64,000 bases of DNA from Mameliella sp. MMSF_3455 (GTDB lineage Bacteria > Pseudomonadota > Alphaproteobacteria > Rhodobacterales > Rhodobacteraceae). Within the stretch, counting starts at the first letter, position 1, and each line of letters begins with the position of its first letter. The DNA lies in assembly GCF_030733205.1 (NCBI RefSeq), contig NZ_JASHJL010000005.1, forward strand, positions 62,001 to 126,000, in the 5' to 3' direction. The notes below the pieces were generated by a model. It was not told where the DNA came from. It worked only from the letters and a program-made list of their open reading frames with translations, and made no database searches. Shown here in pieces: positions 28,305-37,700 of the stretch. Made by a program: the position numbers and the translations under genes.

Positions 28305-28607
28305 ATGACATCCCGTCGATCGCGCCCTTCGCTGGGGGCACTCGTCTTTTTCACCGTGACGCTGAGCCTTTCGGCCTATTTCACCTTTGCCGCCGTGCAA
28401 GGGGATTCCGGCCTGTTCCGCCGCGCGGAAATCGCCGTCGAGGGCGACAAGCTGGCCCGCGAGTTGGCCGAGCTGAACGCCGAGGTGGCGCGGATGGAAA
28501 ATCTCACCCGCCGCTTGTCTGACGACTTCCTGGATCTCGACTTGCTGGACCAGCAGGCCCGCGACGTGCTGGGCCTGATCCGCAGCGACGAGATTGTTGT
28601 GCACTGA
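28305..28607 (+). CDS. ftsB: septum formation initiator FtsB/DivIC family protein
   Basis: 100-residue single-pass membrane protein of the division machinery that bridges FtsQ and FtsL. A transmembrane helix at about residues 10-30 is followed by a coiled coil (AEIAVEGDKLARELAELNAE, then VARMENLTRRL) and the typical LDLDLLDQQARDVLGLIRSDE end. The family call is by topology and the C-terminal pattern. Its position just before the pyruvate dehydrogenase operon is common in alphaproteobacteria. Confidence 0.85.
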   Translation: MTSRRSRPSLGALVFFTVTLSLSAYFTFAAVQGDSGLFRRAEIAVEGDKLARELAELNAEVARMENLTRRLSDDFLDLDLLDQQARDVLGLIRSDEIVVH

Positions 28608-28704
28608 CACCCACTTGCCTTTGCCCTTGCTCCGCCCGGCCCGCATGGCCGGACGGGTATAGGCTTTACGCCGTGCCACACCCCGCCTATCCTCGCCCAA
28701 AGTA

Positions 28705-28718
28705 GTTCAGCGCTGAAC
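28705..28718. promoter_or_regulatory. 14-bp perfect palindrome upstream of pdhA
   Basis: GTTCAGC-GCTGAAC is perfectly symmetric, 20 bases upstream of the pdhA ATG and just before its GGGGAGGAG ribosome site. It is a candidate operator for the pdh operon; no regulator is assigned. Confidence 0.4.
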
Positions 28719-28738
28719 GAGTCCTGGGGAGGAGTGTC

Positions 28739-29740
28739 ATGGCAGCCCGAAAGACAACGGCGAAACCCAATGTCTCGCCCGAGGAGCTGACGCAGTATTA
28801 CCGCGACATGCTGCTGATCCGCCGGTTCGAGGAAAAGGCCGGCCAGCTGTACGGCATGGGGCTGATCGGCGGTTTCTGCCACCTCTACATCGGGCAGGAG
28901 GCCGTGGTGGTCGGGCTGGAGGCAGCCGCCGAAGAGGGCGACAAGCGCATCACCTCCTACCGCGATCACGGCCATATGCTAGCCTGCGGGATGGATCCGA
29001 ACGGCGTGATGGCGGAACTTACCGGACGCGAGGGCGGCTATTCCAAGGGCAAGGGCGGCTCGATGCACATGTTCAGCCGCGAAAAGCACTTTTACGGCGG
29101 CCACGGTATCGTCGGCGCGCAGGTGCCCCTGGGCGCGGGTCTCGCCTTTGCCGACAAGTACAAGGGCAACGGCCGCGTAACATTCACCTATTTCGGGGAT
29201 GGCGCCGCCAACCAGGGCCAGGTCTACGAGACCTTCAACATGGCCGCGCTCTGGGAGCTGCCGGTGGTCTTCGTCATCGAGAACAACCAGTACGCGATGG
29301 GCACGGCGATGAAGCGGTCCACCTCGACCCCGGACATCTATCACCGTGGCAACGCCTTCGGCATCCCCGGAGAGATGGTCGACGGCATGGATGTGCTGGC
29401 GGTCAAGGCGGCGGGCGAGAAGGCGGTCAAACACTGTCGCGCGGGCAAGGGCCCCTACATTCTCGAAATCAAGACCTACCGCTATCGCGGCCATTCGATG
29501 TCGGACCCCGCCAAGTACCGCACCCGCGAAGAAGTGTCGAAAATGCGCGAGGAGCGCGATCCCATCGACCACGTCCGCGAAATGCTGGTTCAGGGTGGTC
29601 ATGCCTCCGAGGAGGATCTCAAGGCCATCGACAAGGAGATCAAGGCGGTGGTCAATGCATCGGCCGAGTTCGCCCGCGAAAGCCCGGAACCGGCGCTCGA
29701 CGAGCTCTGGACCGATATCTACGCGGAGGCCGCCGACTGA
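28739..29740 (+). CDS. pdhA: pyruvate dehydrogenase E1 component, alpha subunit
   Basis: 333 residues. With PdhB it decarboxylates pyruvate using thiamine diphosphate and passes the acetyl group to E2. The ThDP motif runs GDGAANQGQVYETFNMA near residue 158 to ENNQYAMGT near 182; YRDHGHMLACG near 74 and YRYRGHSMSDPAKYR near 248 (phosphorylation-loop region) are typical. A strong GGGGAGGAG precedes the ATG. Its stop overlaps the next start (TGATG). Confidence 0.95.
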   Translation: MAARKTTAKPNVSPEELTQYYRDMLLIRRFEEKAGQLYGMGLIGGFCHLYIGQEAVVVGLEAAAEEGDKRITSYRDHGHMLACGMDPNGVMAELTGREGGYSKGKGGSMHMFSREKHFYGGHGIVGAQVPLGAGLAFADKYKGNGRVTFTYFGDGAANQGQVYETFNMAALWELPVVFVIENNQYAMGTAMKRSTSTPDIYHRGNAFGIPGEMVDGMDVLAVKAAGEKAVKHCRAGKGPYILEIKTYRYRGHSMSDPAKYRTREEVSKMREERDPIDHVREMLVQGGHASEEDLKAIDKEIKAVVNASAEFARESPEPALDELWTDIYAEAAD

Positions 29741-30123
29741 TGCCGCATTTCGAGATCCATGTCAGCGATCCACCGCGCGCACGCGCCTTCTATGCCGGGC
29801 TATTCGGCTGGTCCTTTGACCCCATGCCGGGTGGCGAAGAGATGGACTATCACCTGGTGACCGGCGCCAACCTTGGCGCCGACCTCACCGGGGGCATGAT
29901 GCGCCGCATGGGGCCGGTCCCTGCCCCGCACGGCCCGATCCGCGGCTGTACGCTGACCTTCGAGGTGGCGGATTGCGACACCCTCTATGACTGGGCACTG
30001 AACAACGGCGGCGCCGAGGCCTTGCCGCCGACAGACTATCCCGGCATCGGGCGCGCCGCCTATGTCGAAGATGGCGAAGGCAATATCGTGGGCTTCATCG
30101 CGCCCGCAACGGGGAGAGAGTGA
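29740..30123 (+). CDS. VOC (glyoxalase/bleomycin-resistance) family protein
   Basis: 127 residues with one or two beta-alpha-beta-beta-beta units: [20 protein letters not shown] at the N-terminus and [17 protein letters not shown] at the end. It starts in the pdhA stop (TGATG) and ends 4 bases before pdhB. VOC proteins act as metal-dependent lyases, dioxygenases or binding proteins. The context suggests a link to pyruvate or methylglyoxal-like metabolism, but this is inference. Confidence 0.8.
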   Translation: MPHFEIHVSDPPRARAFYAGLFGWSFDPMPGGEEMDYHLVTGANLGADLTGGMMRRMGPVPAPHGPIRGCTLTFEVADCDTLYDWALNNGGAEALPPTDYPGIGRAAYVEDGEGNIVGFIAPATGRE

Positions 30124-30127
30124 CCAC

Positions 30128-31501
30128 ATGCCAACCGAAATTCTCATGCCCGCCCTGTCCCCCACGATGGAAGAAGGCACCCTTGCCAAGTGGCTGGTCA
30201 AGGAAGGCGACACCGTCACCGCCGGCGACGTGATCGCCGAGATCGAGACCGACAAGGCCACGATGGAATTCGAGGCCGTGGACGAAGGTGTCATGGGCAA
30301 GATACTTGTCACCGAGGGCACGCAGAACGTCGCGGTGAACACGCCTATCGCCGTGCTGGTCGAAGAGGGCGAAGAGGTCCCGGACCTGGCCCGGGATCAG
30401 GCCCTGGCGGCCCAACCGGCGGAACCTGCGGCCCAGCCCGCCGCGGCGGCGCCGGAACCTGCCGCCCCGGCCAAGGTCGAGGCCGCCCGCCCCGAGCCCG
30501 ACTGGCCCGACGGCACCAAGACGAAGAAACAGACCGTCCGCGAGGCCCTGCGCGACGCGATGGCCGAGGAAATGCGCCGTGACGGCGATGTCTTCCTGAT
30601 GGGTGAGGAGGTTGCCGAGTACCAAGGGGCCTACAAGATCAGCCAGGGCCTGCTGGACGAATTCGGCTCCAAGCGCGTGATCGACACGCCGATCACGGAA
30701 CACGGCTTTACCGGCATCGGTGTCGGCGCCGCCTTTGGCGGCTTGCGGCCCATCGTCGAGTTCATGACCTTCAACTTCGCGATGCAGGCGATGGACCAGA
30801 TCATCAACTCGGCGGCCAAGACGCTCTACATGTCCGGTGGGCAGATGGGCTGTCCCATCGTTTTTCGCGGCCCCAGCGGCGCCGCCGCCCGTGTCGGCGC
30901 CCAGCACAGCCAGGATTACGCCGCCTGGTATGCCCATATTCCCGGTCTCAAGGTCGCGATGCCCTACAGCGCCTCGGACGCCAAGGGCCTCTTGAAAAGC
31001 GCGATACGGGACCCGAACCCCGTGATCTTCCTCGAAAACGAGATCCTTTATGGCCGCAGTTTCGACGTGCCGATGCTGGAGGATTTCACCGTTCCGCTGG
31101 GCAAGGCCCGGATCTGGCGCGAAGGGTCTGACGTGACGATTGTCAGTTTCGGCATCGGCATGACCTACGCGCTGGAAGCGGCCGAGAAGCTCGCCGAAGA
31201 AGGCATCGAGGCCGAAGTCATCGACCTGCGCTGCCTGCGTCCTATCGACACGGCCACGGTGATCGCGAGCGTGCAGAAAACCAACCGCTGCGTGACCGTC
31301 GAGGAAGGCTGGCCGGTGGCGTCGATCGGCAATTACATCTCGGCAACGCTGATGCAGCAGGCATTCGACTGGCTCGACGCACCGGTGATCAATGTCACCG
31401 GCAAGGACGTGCCCATGCCTTATGCGGCCAATCTTGAACGCCACGCGCTGGTCACCACGCCCGAGGTGATCGAGGCCGCGAAACAGGTTTGCTACCGGTG
31501 A
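30128..31501 (+). CDS. pdhB: pyruvate dehydrogenase E1 beta subunit with N-terminal lipoyl domain
   Basis: 457 residues, about 130 longer than plain E1-beta. Residues 1-78 are a lipoyl domain with the modified lysine in [17 protein letters not shown] (Lys43); an Ala/Pro linker follows to about 130; the rest is the E1-beta transketolase domain with [15 protein letters not shown] near 158 and the C-terminal [11 protein letters not shown]. The lipoyl part is almost the same as that of pdhC. The ATG at 30128 opens [14 protein letters not shown]. Such lipoylated E1-beta is known in several alphaproteobacteria. Confidence 0.95.
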   Translation: MPTEILMPALSPTMEEGTLAKWLVKEGDTVTAGDVIAEIETDKATMEFEAVDEGVMGKILVTEGTQNVAVNTPIAVLVEEGEEVPDLARDQALAAQPAEPAAQPAAAAPEPAAPAKVEAARPEPDWPDGTKTKKQTVREALRDAMAEEMRRDGDVFLMGEEVAEYQGAYKISQGLLDEFGSKRVIDTPITEHGFTGIGVGAAFGGLRPIVEFMTFNFAMQAMDQIINSAAKTLYMSGGQMGCPIVFRGPSGAAARVGAQHSQDYAAWYAHIPGLKVAMPYSASDAKGLLKSAIRDPNPVIFLENEILYGRSFDVPMLEDFTVPLGKARIWREGSDVTIVSFGIGMTYALEAAEKLAEEGIEAEVIDLRCLRPIDTATVIASVQKTNRCVTVEEGWPVASIGNYISATLMQQAFDWLDAPVINVTGKDVPMPYAANLERHALVTTPEVIEAAKQVCYR

Positions 31502-31755
31502 CCGGCCGCGTCGAGGTCCGGGGCCGCGACGTCGCGCGCGAGGCATACCGCATCGAGACCGATGCCGGCGCTGCCTTCGTGCCCGAATGCCTGATGGCCA
31601 GCGCACTGCGCCCCGGCGCGCGGCCTTCGCACCAGGACGCCTACGAATGGATCGCCGCCCATCGCGCGGCTCTGGCCCGCGCGGTCGACCGGCTGGCGCG
31701 CGGCGACACCCCGCGCCCGCCCTATGATATCCTGACGCTGATCGAGGCTCGCTGA
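31498..31755 (+). CDS. small hypothetical protein within the pdh operon
   Basis: 85 residues: [20 protein letters not shown], a short beta-rich start, then helical [19 protein letters not shown] and a closing [14 protein letters not shown] at 31498 overlaps the pdhB stop (GTGA). No family is recognised with certainty; the position between pdhB and pdhC and the coupling suggest a role with the complex. Downstream, a repeat core lies at 31761-31786. Confidence 0.6.
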   Translation: MTGRVEVRGRDVAREAYRIETDAGAAFVPECLMASALRPGARPSHQDAYEWIAAHRAALARAVDRLARGDTPRPPYDILTLIEAR

Positions 31756-31760
31756 GATGC

Positions 31761-31786
31761 GGCTTCTTCTTGGCAAAAATACCCAC
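31761..31786 (-). repeat. dispersed GTATTT repeat, short copy F
   Basis: On the minus strand GTGGGTATTTTTGCCAAGAAGAAGCC matches the core of the repeat family, without the hairpin part. It lies between the small gene and pdhC. Confidence 0.55.
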
Positions 31787-31824
31787 GTCCAGCGACTGTC
31801 ACAGCGCTGAGAGGAGGATCAAAG

Positions 31825-33135
31825 ATGCCCACGGAAATCCTCATGCCCGCCCTGTCGCCCACGATGGAGGAAGGCACGCTGGCCAAATGGTTGGTCAAGG
31901 AAGGCGACGAGGTCCGCTCCGGCGACGTGATCGCCGAGATCGAAACCGACAAGGCCACGATGGAATTCGAAGCGGTGGACGAAGGGGTGATCGGCAAGAT
32001 CCTCGTGGTTGAAGGCAGTGAGGCGGTGAAGGTCAACACGCCCATCGCCGTGCTGCTGGAAGAGGGCGAAAGCGCCGAGGATATCCCCGACGCCCCACCG
32101 GCCACGGCGCCAAAGGCGCAGGCCGGCGCGGCTGCCGAGGCGGCCCCCGCCGGGGGCCCCGAGAAAGCCGCCCCTCCACCGCCGCAGGCAGCGGACGGCA
32201 CACGCATATTCGCCTCGCCGCTGGCGCGCCGGATCGCCGATCAAAAGGGCCTGGACCTTGCGCAGATCACGGGCAGCGGCCCGCGCGGGCGCATCGTCAA
32301 GGCCGATGTCGAGGCGGCAGCGGCCTCCCCTGCCCCGGTCGCCAAATCGGACAGGTCTCCGGCGCGGCAAGCCCCCGCGGCGCCTGCGGCACCCGCCACC
32401 ACCGGTGCAAGCGCCGATGCCGTGCTCAAGACCTACGCCGACCGCCCGCACCAGGAAATCCCGCTCGACGGCATGCGCCGCACCATTGCAGCTCGCCTGA
32501 CCGAAGCGAAACAGACCATTCCGCATTTCTACCTGCGCCGGGACATTCGCCTCGATGCGCTCATGGCCTTCCGCAAGGAGCTGAACGACCAGCTTGCCGG
32601 TCGCGGGATCAAGCTCTCGGTCAATGACTTCATCATCAAGGCATGCGCCAACGCGCTGCAACAGGTGCCGGCCGCCAACGCCGTCTGGGCCGGGGACCGC
32701 ATCCTGCAACTCGCGCCTTCCGACGTGGCCGTCGCCGTGGCCATCGAGGGCGGTCTCTTTACCCCGGTGTTGCGCGATGCCCACCAGAAAAACCTCTCGA
32801 CCCTCTCCGCAGAAATGAAAGACCTCGCCGCCCGGGCGAGGGACCGAAAACTTGCCCCGCAAGAATACCAAGGAGGCAGCTTTGCCATTTCCAACCTCGG
32901 CATGATGGGGGTCGAGAATTTCGACGCGGTCATCAACCCGCCGCACGGCGCCATCCTGGCCGTCGGTGCCGGTGTGAAGAAACCCGTTGTCGGAGAGAAT
33001 AATCAGATAGAGGCCGCCACGGTCATGTCCGTGACACTGTCGGTGGATCACCGCGTGATCGACGGTGCGCTCGGCGCCGAGCTGCTACAAGCGATCGTCG
33101 ACGGACTGGAAAACCCGCTCGCGCTGCTGGCCTGA
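31825..33135 (+). CDS. pdhC: pyruvate dehydrogenase E2, dihydrolipoamide acetyltransferase
   Basis: 436 residues, the core of the complex. Residues 1-80 are a lipoyl domain ([17 protein letters not shown], Lys43), a peripheral-subunit-binding domain near 130-165 (FASPLARRIADQKGLDLAQI), a Pro/Ala linker, and the catalytic domain from about 205 with HRVIDGALGAELLQA (catalytic His and Asp) near the end. GAGAGGAGG lies 8 bases before the ATG. Only one lipoyl domain on E2 plus one on E1-beta are present; the E3 gene is not in the window. Confidence 0.96.
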   Translation: MPTEILMPALSPTMEEGTLAKWLVKEGDEVRSGDVIAEIETDKATMEFEAVDEGVIGKILVVEGSEAVKVNTPIAVLLEEGESAEDIPDAPPATAPKAQAGAAAEAAPAGGPEKAAPPPPQAADGTRIFASPLARRIADQKGLDLAQITGSGPRGRIVKADVEAAAASPAPVAKSDRSPARQAPAAPAAPATTGASADAVLKTYADRPHQEIPLDGMRRTIAARLTEAKQTIPHFYLRRDIRLDALMAFRKELNDQLAGRGIKLSVNDFIIKACANALQQVPAANAVWAGDRILQLAPSDVAVAVAIEGGLFTPVLRDAHQKNLSTLSAEMKDLAARARDRKLAPQEYQGGSFAISNLGMMGVENFDAVINPPHGAILAVGAGVKKPVVGENNQIEAATVMSVTLSVDHRVIDGALGAELLQAIVDGLENPLALLA

Positions 33136-33170
33136 TAACCTCGGCGGCGACGGGACAAAGCCATTGTTCC

Positions 33171-33209
33171 AAAATCAAAAGCGGCGCGTTTCCAATTGGA
33201 CGCGCCGCT
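33171..33209 (-). terminator. intrinsic terminator of cysE
   Basis: A perfect 10-bp stem AGCGGCGCGT / ACGCGCCGCT (33180-33189, 33200-33209) with a 10-base loop is followed on the minus strand by TTTTGATTTT. It lies 26 bases past the cysE stop and also between convergent pdhC and cysE. Confidence 0.75.
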
Positions 33210-33234
33210 CGTTCCTATCGGGTGTTCGGACGTT

Positions 33235-34041
33235 TCAGCTGCCCCGCAGCAACTGGTCCATGCTGATCGAGGGCTGATCGCATCCCGCCTCGCCCACGAC
33301 CTTGGCAGGCACACCCGCCACGGTCGAGCAGCGTGGAACTTCTTTGAGGACCACCGAACCGGCCGCAATCCGAGAGCAGTCGCCCACCCGGATATTGCCC
33401 AGAACCTTGGCTCCCGCGCCGATCAGGACTCCATCGCCGATCTTGGGATGGCGGTCCTCTTCTTCCTTGCCGGTGCCGCCAAGCGTCACCGAATGCAGCA
33501 TCGAGACGTTGTCACCCACCACAGCCGTCTCACCGATAACGATGGAATGGGCATGGTCGATCATGATCCCCTTGCCAATACGCGCGGCGGGGTGAATATC
33601 GATACCAAAGACTTCAGAGCTGCGCATCTGGAAGAAATAGGCCAGGTCACGACGTCCCTCGGTCCAGAGCCAATGGGCCACGCGATAGGCTTGCACGGCC
33701 TGGAACCCCTTGAAGAAGAGCAGCGGCTGCAGGAAACGATGGCAGGCCGGGTCACGTTCGTACGTCGCCGCGATGTCCGCCCGTGCGGACAGCGCCAGCT
33801 CCGGCGCCTCGCCATAGGCCTCGTCGCAGATCTCCCGCAGGATCTGTTCGGACATCTCGGGGTTGGCGAGCTTCAAGGAAATCCGGTAGCTCAGGGCCCT
33901 GTCCAGCGTCGGATGGTGCAGGATCGAGTAATGCACGAGGCCGCCCAGCAACGGTTCGTCGATGACCGCCTGCTCGGCCTCGGTTCGAATTCTGGCCCAG
34001 ACCGGGTCCAGCTCGGCCAAATGTGCGCGCGTTTCAGCCAT
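33235..34041 (-). CDS. cysE: serine O-acetyltransferase
   Basis: 268 residues. It acetylates serine with acetyl-CoA as the first step of cysteine synthesis. The helical N-terminal domain is followed by a left-handed beta-helix with GIDIHPAARIGKGIMIDHAHSI near residue 145 (catalytic His-Asp region), TLGGTGKEEEDRHPKIGDGV near 180 and NIRVGDCSRIAAGSVVLKEV near 208. A C-terminal CDQPSISMDQLL tail ends in a form usual for cysteine-inhibited enzymes. Divergent from the DksA-like gene. Confidence 0.95.
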   Translation of the reverse strand: MAETRAHLAELDPVWARIRTEAEQAVIDEPLLGGLVHYSILHHPTLDRALSYRISLKLANPEMSEQILREICDEAYGEAPELALSARADIAATYERDPACHRFLQPLLFFKGFQAVQAYRVAHWLWTEGRRDLAYFFQMRSSEVFGIDIHPAARIGKGIMIDHAHSIVIGETAVVGDNVSMLHSVTLGGTGKEEEDRHPKIGDGVLIGAGAKVLGNIRVGDCSRIAAGSVVLKEVPRCSTVAGVPAKVVGEAGCDQPSISMDQLLRGS

Positions 34042-34194
34042 GCCTGTCCTCCTTTGACGCCGTGACCTTATCAGATAGGCTCGCCTGATCGAAACGCAAT
34101 TCCGTGATAAGGGAAATCTTCGATATGGATGAGTCTAAGGCACGCCGTTTCCGGACCCTGATCCAAGACAGGCTGCTGGCTCTCGACAAAGAAG

Positions 34195-34455
34195 ATGCCC
34201 TCGGCCGCGACGGTGGAACTGGATCAGCAGGCCGTCGGTCGTCTGTCGCGGCAGGATGCACTATTGAACCAGTCGATGGCCAAGGCATCACAGGCACGTC
34301 GCGACGCCCAGCGCCGCGCGTTGGAAGCGGCATTGGCGCGCCTCGAAGAAGAAGACTTCGGCTACTGCGAAGATTGCGGCGAAGAGATCGCCATCAAGCG
34401 CCTCGAACTGGATCCGACCGCGATGCGCTGTATCGCCTGCGCATCTGGCCGATAA
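34195..34455 (+). CDS. DksA/TraR-family zinc-finger protein, probably frameshifted
   Basis: 86 residues visible in this frame. The C4 zinc finger is C58-x2-C61-x17-C79-x2-C82 (YCEDCGEE ... RCIACA). Upstream, in another frame, the ATG at 34125 has an AAGGGA site and encodes [20 protein letters not shown], which looks like the missing N-terminal helix; one base removed near 34186-34215 would join it to [19 protein letters not shown]. So the gene is either frameshifted (mutation or read error) or starts late at 34195. Known relatives bind RNA polymerase and adjust the stringent response. The 3' end overlaps a minus-strand gene. Confidence 0.7.
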   Translation: MPSAATVELDQQAVGRLSRQDALLNQSMAKASQARRDAQRRALEAALARLEEEDFGYCEDCGEEIAIKRLELDPTAMRCIACASGR

Positions 34456-34727
34456 AAAACGCACAAGGCTTCAAGCATCTTCACCTGGCAATCCAGAAAG
34501 TCCGGATCGTCGAAGCTGGATTCCCGCCCCATGTCGTGGCCCTGCGCTGCCCCCATCAGCGTCCCGTTGCCCCAGCGTCCATGCGCTCGCCCCGTTCGTC
34601 GGCAATGCAGCTCGGCAGCACAGGCTTCGTCTATCAACCGGCGGGCTAGGTCTGAACGCATTGCGGACGACACAGGCAACAAGGCCCGTGCCGCCGCTGT
34701 CAGATCCCCGGGTAGTACCGGTTTCAC
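34362..34727 (-). CDS. small conserved protein at the end of the GTA cluster (DUF7742-like)
   Basis: 121 residues. [52 protein letters not shown] and [19 protein letters not shown] follow a pattern I recall directly after GTA gene g15 in Rhodobacteraceae; function unknown. GTG at 34727 overlaps the g15 stop. The last 30 residues are read through the antisense of the DksA-like gene; the natural end may be earlier, but no stop is present before 34362. Confidence 0.6.
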   Translation of the reverse strand: MKPVLPGDLTAAARALLPVSSAMRSDLARRLIDEACAAELHCRRTGRAHGRWGNGTLMGAAQGHDMGRESSFDDPDFLDCQVKMLEALCVFYRPDAQAIQRIAVGSSSRRLMAISSPQSSQ

Positions 34728-37700
34728 ACCGTCACCTGCAGTTCCGCAAAAGGGCCGGCGCCATACCGTTCCGAGACCTGAGCCACGCTCAACGTGATGT
34801 TGCCGCCCGCGCCGTCGCCGGCCATGTCTGAAACAGTGTAGACCCATTGCGGGGTATGTACGGTCACGTCCCGAAGCACAGCCGCGCCTTGGCGCACCTG
34901 CACCTGGTAGGCTTCGCTGTCCTCGCCCAATGGCACCTCTGCGCGGTCCCATCCGTCTCCGTCGATCCGTGTGCGCCGAATCCAGCGGACGGACAAGTCG
35001 CCGTTCGCTTGTTCCGCTTGCAGATGCGCAGGCCTGTAGGGTCGCAGGCCGTTTCCTTCGAAAACATGCACCCGATGTTCGTACGACGCATGATCATAGG
35101 TCTGACTTGCCGGCCCGATCCGATAATGCCGCTCCAGCCCCCTGTGCCGGGATTTGAGCGCGATCTGTGACGACGAGCCATCCAGCAGAACAACCCATGA
35201 ACCGGCGGGCCAGTTGGGCGGCATCAAACCGTCGCTCCCCACCTGGCCGCGCAGACGGTGAGAAAGGCGCCAGCGCCCCTCTGAGATCATTTCGGCATCC
35301 CGGAACTGGAAAAGTTCCCAGTTTCCCGGCGTCCCGTCGCCGATGGCCATCAGATTGCTTCCCGCGAGGAGAGCTGCGTCGCTGATCGATTGCAGGCTTC
35401 CACTGGCCAACCGCACTTCGACCGGCGCTCCGTTATCGATCACCCCTGGTCGAGCCACGGGCAGGTCAGTTTCGGTCAGACCGACAATCGACCGTGCGGC
35501 CGCGATACCGTTCAAAGCATAGTCCGCGTCCTGGGCGGCGTCATAGATCGCCACGGAACCCGGCCAGGGTGTTGCGGTCAGCGCCAAATGGGGTGCGTGC
35601 GGCACTTCATCGCCGCTGATCAATGGCAGGTCGAGGAACACCGGCGTCACTGGCACGGCCGGCGTAAAGGGTCGGACCTGCGCCGCCTCTTCAATCATAT
35701 CCGAAGGCAGCATCACATCCGGTTCGATCCGGACCGCATCGACGATCTGGTGCTCCATGATGTCGACCTTGTCGATCCGCGCCAGGGTTGGCCCACTTTG
35801 AGAAGGCAGTCGGACAATATCACCAGCGCCAAGCGAAAGTTGTGACGGGGGCAAGGCAAACCGCAAGGTATCCCGAGCGACCCTCGCCTCTGCAAGCCAG
35901 CGTTCTGCCGTCTGCCGTCCTTCACCGCGGGTCAGCGCCAGCGGCATGTCGGTTTCCGAAACCGCATGCGTCGCCTCATCAGGCAACACCGCCTCTTCTG
36001 ACGCAACCTGATGATCCGCATCTGCCAGGACAAATTGCACACGCACACGCCCGGCCATTTCGGCCTCGCTTGCCCGAGTTTCCATCAGGTCGCCTTCGAT
36101 CTCGTCACTGACGGCCAAGACTTCACGCGAAATCTCCACCGGCCCCAACCCCCGGCGCATCCGAAAAACAAGCGTGCCGTCCCGTTCTATGGCATCGAAC
36201 CCGTAAGCCAACATCAACGGCTGCAGTGCTCGCCTCGCATCACTGACATTGGGCACGACGTATCCCCGCACGATGCCGTCCAGATCCCTCGTATCCACAT
36301 CCGTCAAACCGACCCGGGAACAGATCTCTCTTACGACAGAGGCAAGGCTTCGAGTGGATAGTCGCCCGTTCAACCAGTGCCCCCGGCGATAGTTCGGCCC
36401 GTCCGACCAAAGTTCCTCTTCCGCCGGAAACCAGGGATAAGGCCGTGCATCCCAGGCCCAGACGAAACAGCGCTCGAGATCCAGCATCTGCCCACCATAG
36501 ACGGACGACACAGGGTTGTTTCCGGCGTCACCCCAATAGCCCAGCTGAGCCTTGAGATATTGTTGCTGGATCGTCTCATCCCTGTTTCCGTTTGAAAAAT
36601 GCGGAAGGTTCGATTCCGAGGATTTCGGATCCAGAAACTTGTTGGGCTGGTTCGTCCCCTTGTCGATCGCGGCACATCCCAGTTCCGTGAACCAGATCGG
36701 TTTGGATTCCGGCTGCCAACCGGTCGCCGTGGATTGCCTTACGCCGCCAATTCGCTCGTGGTGGGTATTGCTCCACCAGTTGCGAAGGTCCTTGTGGCGC
36801 CAGACCCAAGGTTCGCCATGCGCTCCGTCGCTGATTGGTGTGCGCACTTGCGCGTCCCGGTCAGCCTCGGACACATATACCCAATCATACCCTTCCCCGC
36901 CTTCGATATTGGCGCGCAGGTAGTCGGGGTTGTAGATACTCCCCCAACCCGCGTCCGCGTGCTCTTCTCCATCACGCCAGTCAGAGAGCGGCATGTAATT
37001 GTCGATACCGACGAAATCTATTTCGGGATCTGACCAGAGCGGGTCCAAGTGAAAGTACAGGTCGCCAGAACCGTCATTCGGCTGATACCCGAAATACTCT
37101 GTCCAATCCGCTGCGTAACCGATCATGACCGAAGACCCCAGCAAGGCGCGACACTCAGCCGCGAGTTCCTTCAGTGCGGCTACCGCAGCAAATCCTGAGG
37201 CGCCGCGAATCTGGGTCAAACCGCGCATCTCGGAACCAATGCAGAAGGCCTCCACCCCCCCGGCCGCCGCACAAAGCGCCGCCTGGTGCAGGATAAAACG
37301 CCGATAACCCCATTCCTGCGGGCCGGAGTATCCAACCGTACCGTCCGTCACCGAGAAGTCATTTGCAGAAGCCGTGCCAAAGAAGGCCGCGACCTCCGCA
37401 TCGGCCGTTGCAGTCCCGTCCGGAGAGCCAGATTGTCCGGGCGCAGTGCTCAGCGTGATCCTCCCGCGCCAAGGCAACGCGGACTGTTCCACTGCCCCGG
37501 TCCAGGGATCGGGCAATCCATTTCCGGGCATCTGGTCCATCAGGATAAAGGGGTAATACATGACCCCAAGGCCTGCGGCCTGCATCTCATGGATCGCCTG
37601 GATTACGGAATCATCGGTTGGCGTACCTCCGTAGACCGGGCGCCCGTCTCTTTGAGCCACGATCTCTGCGGAACTCCGATCAACCCCGGCGACCGACCAG

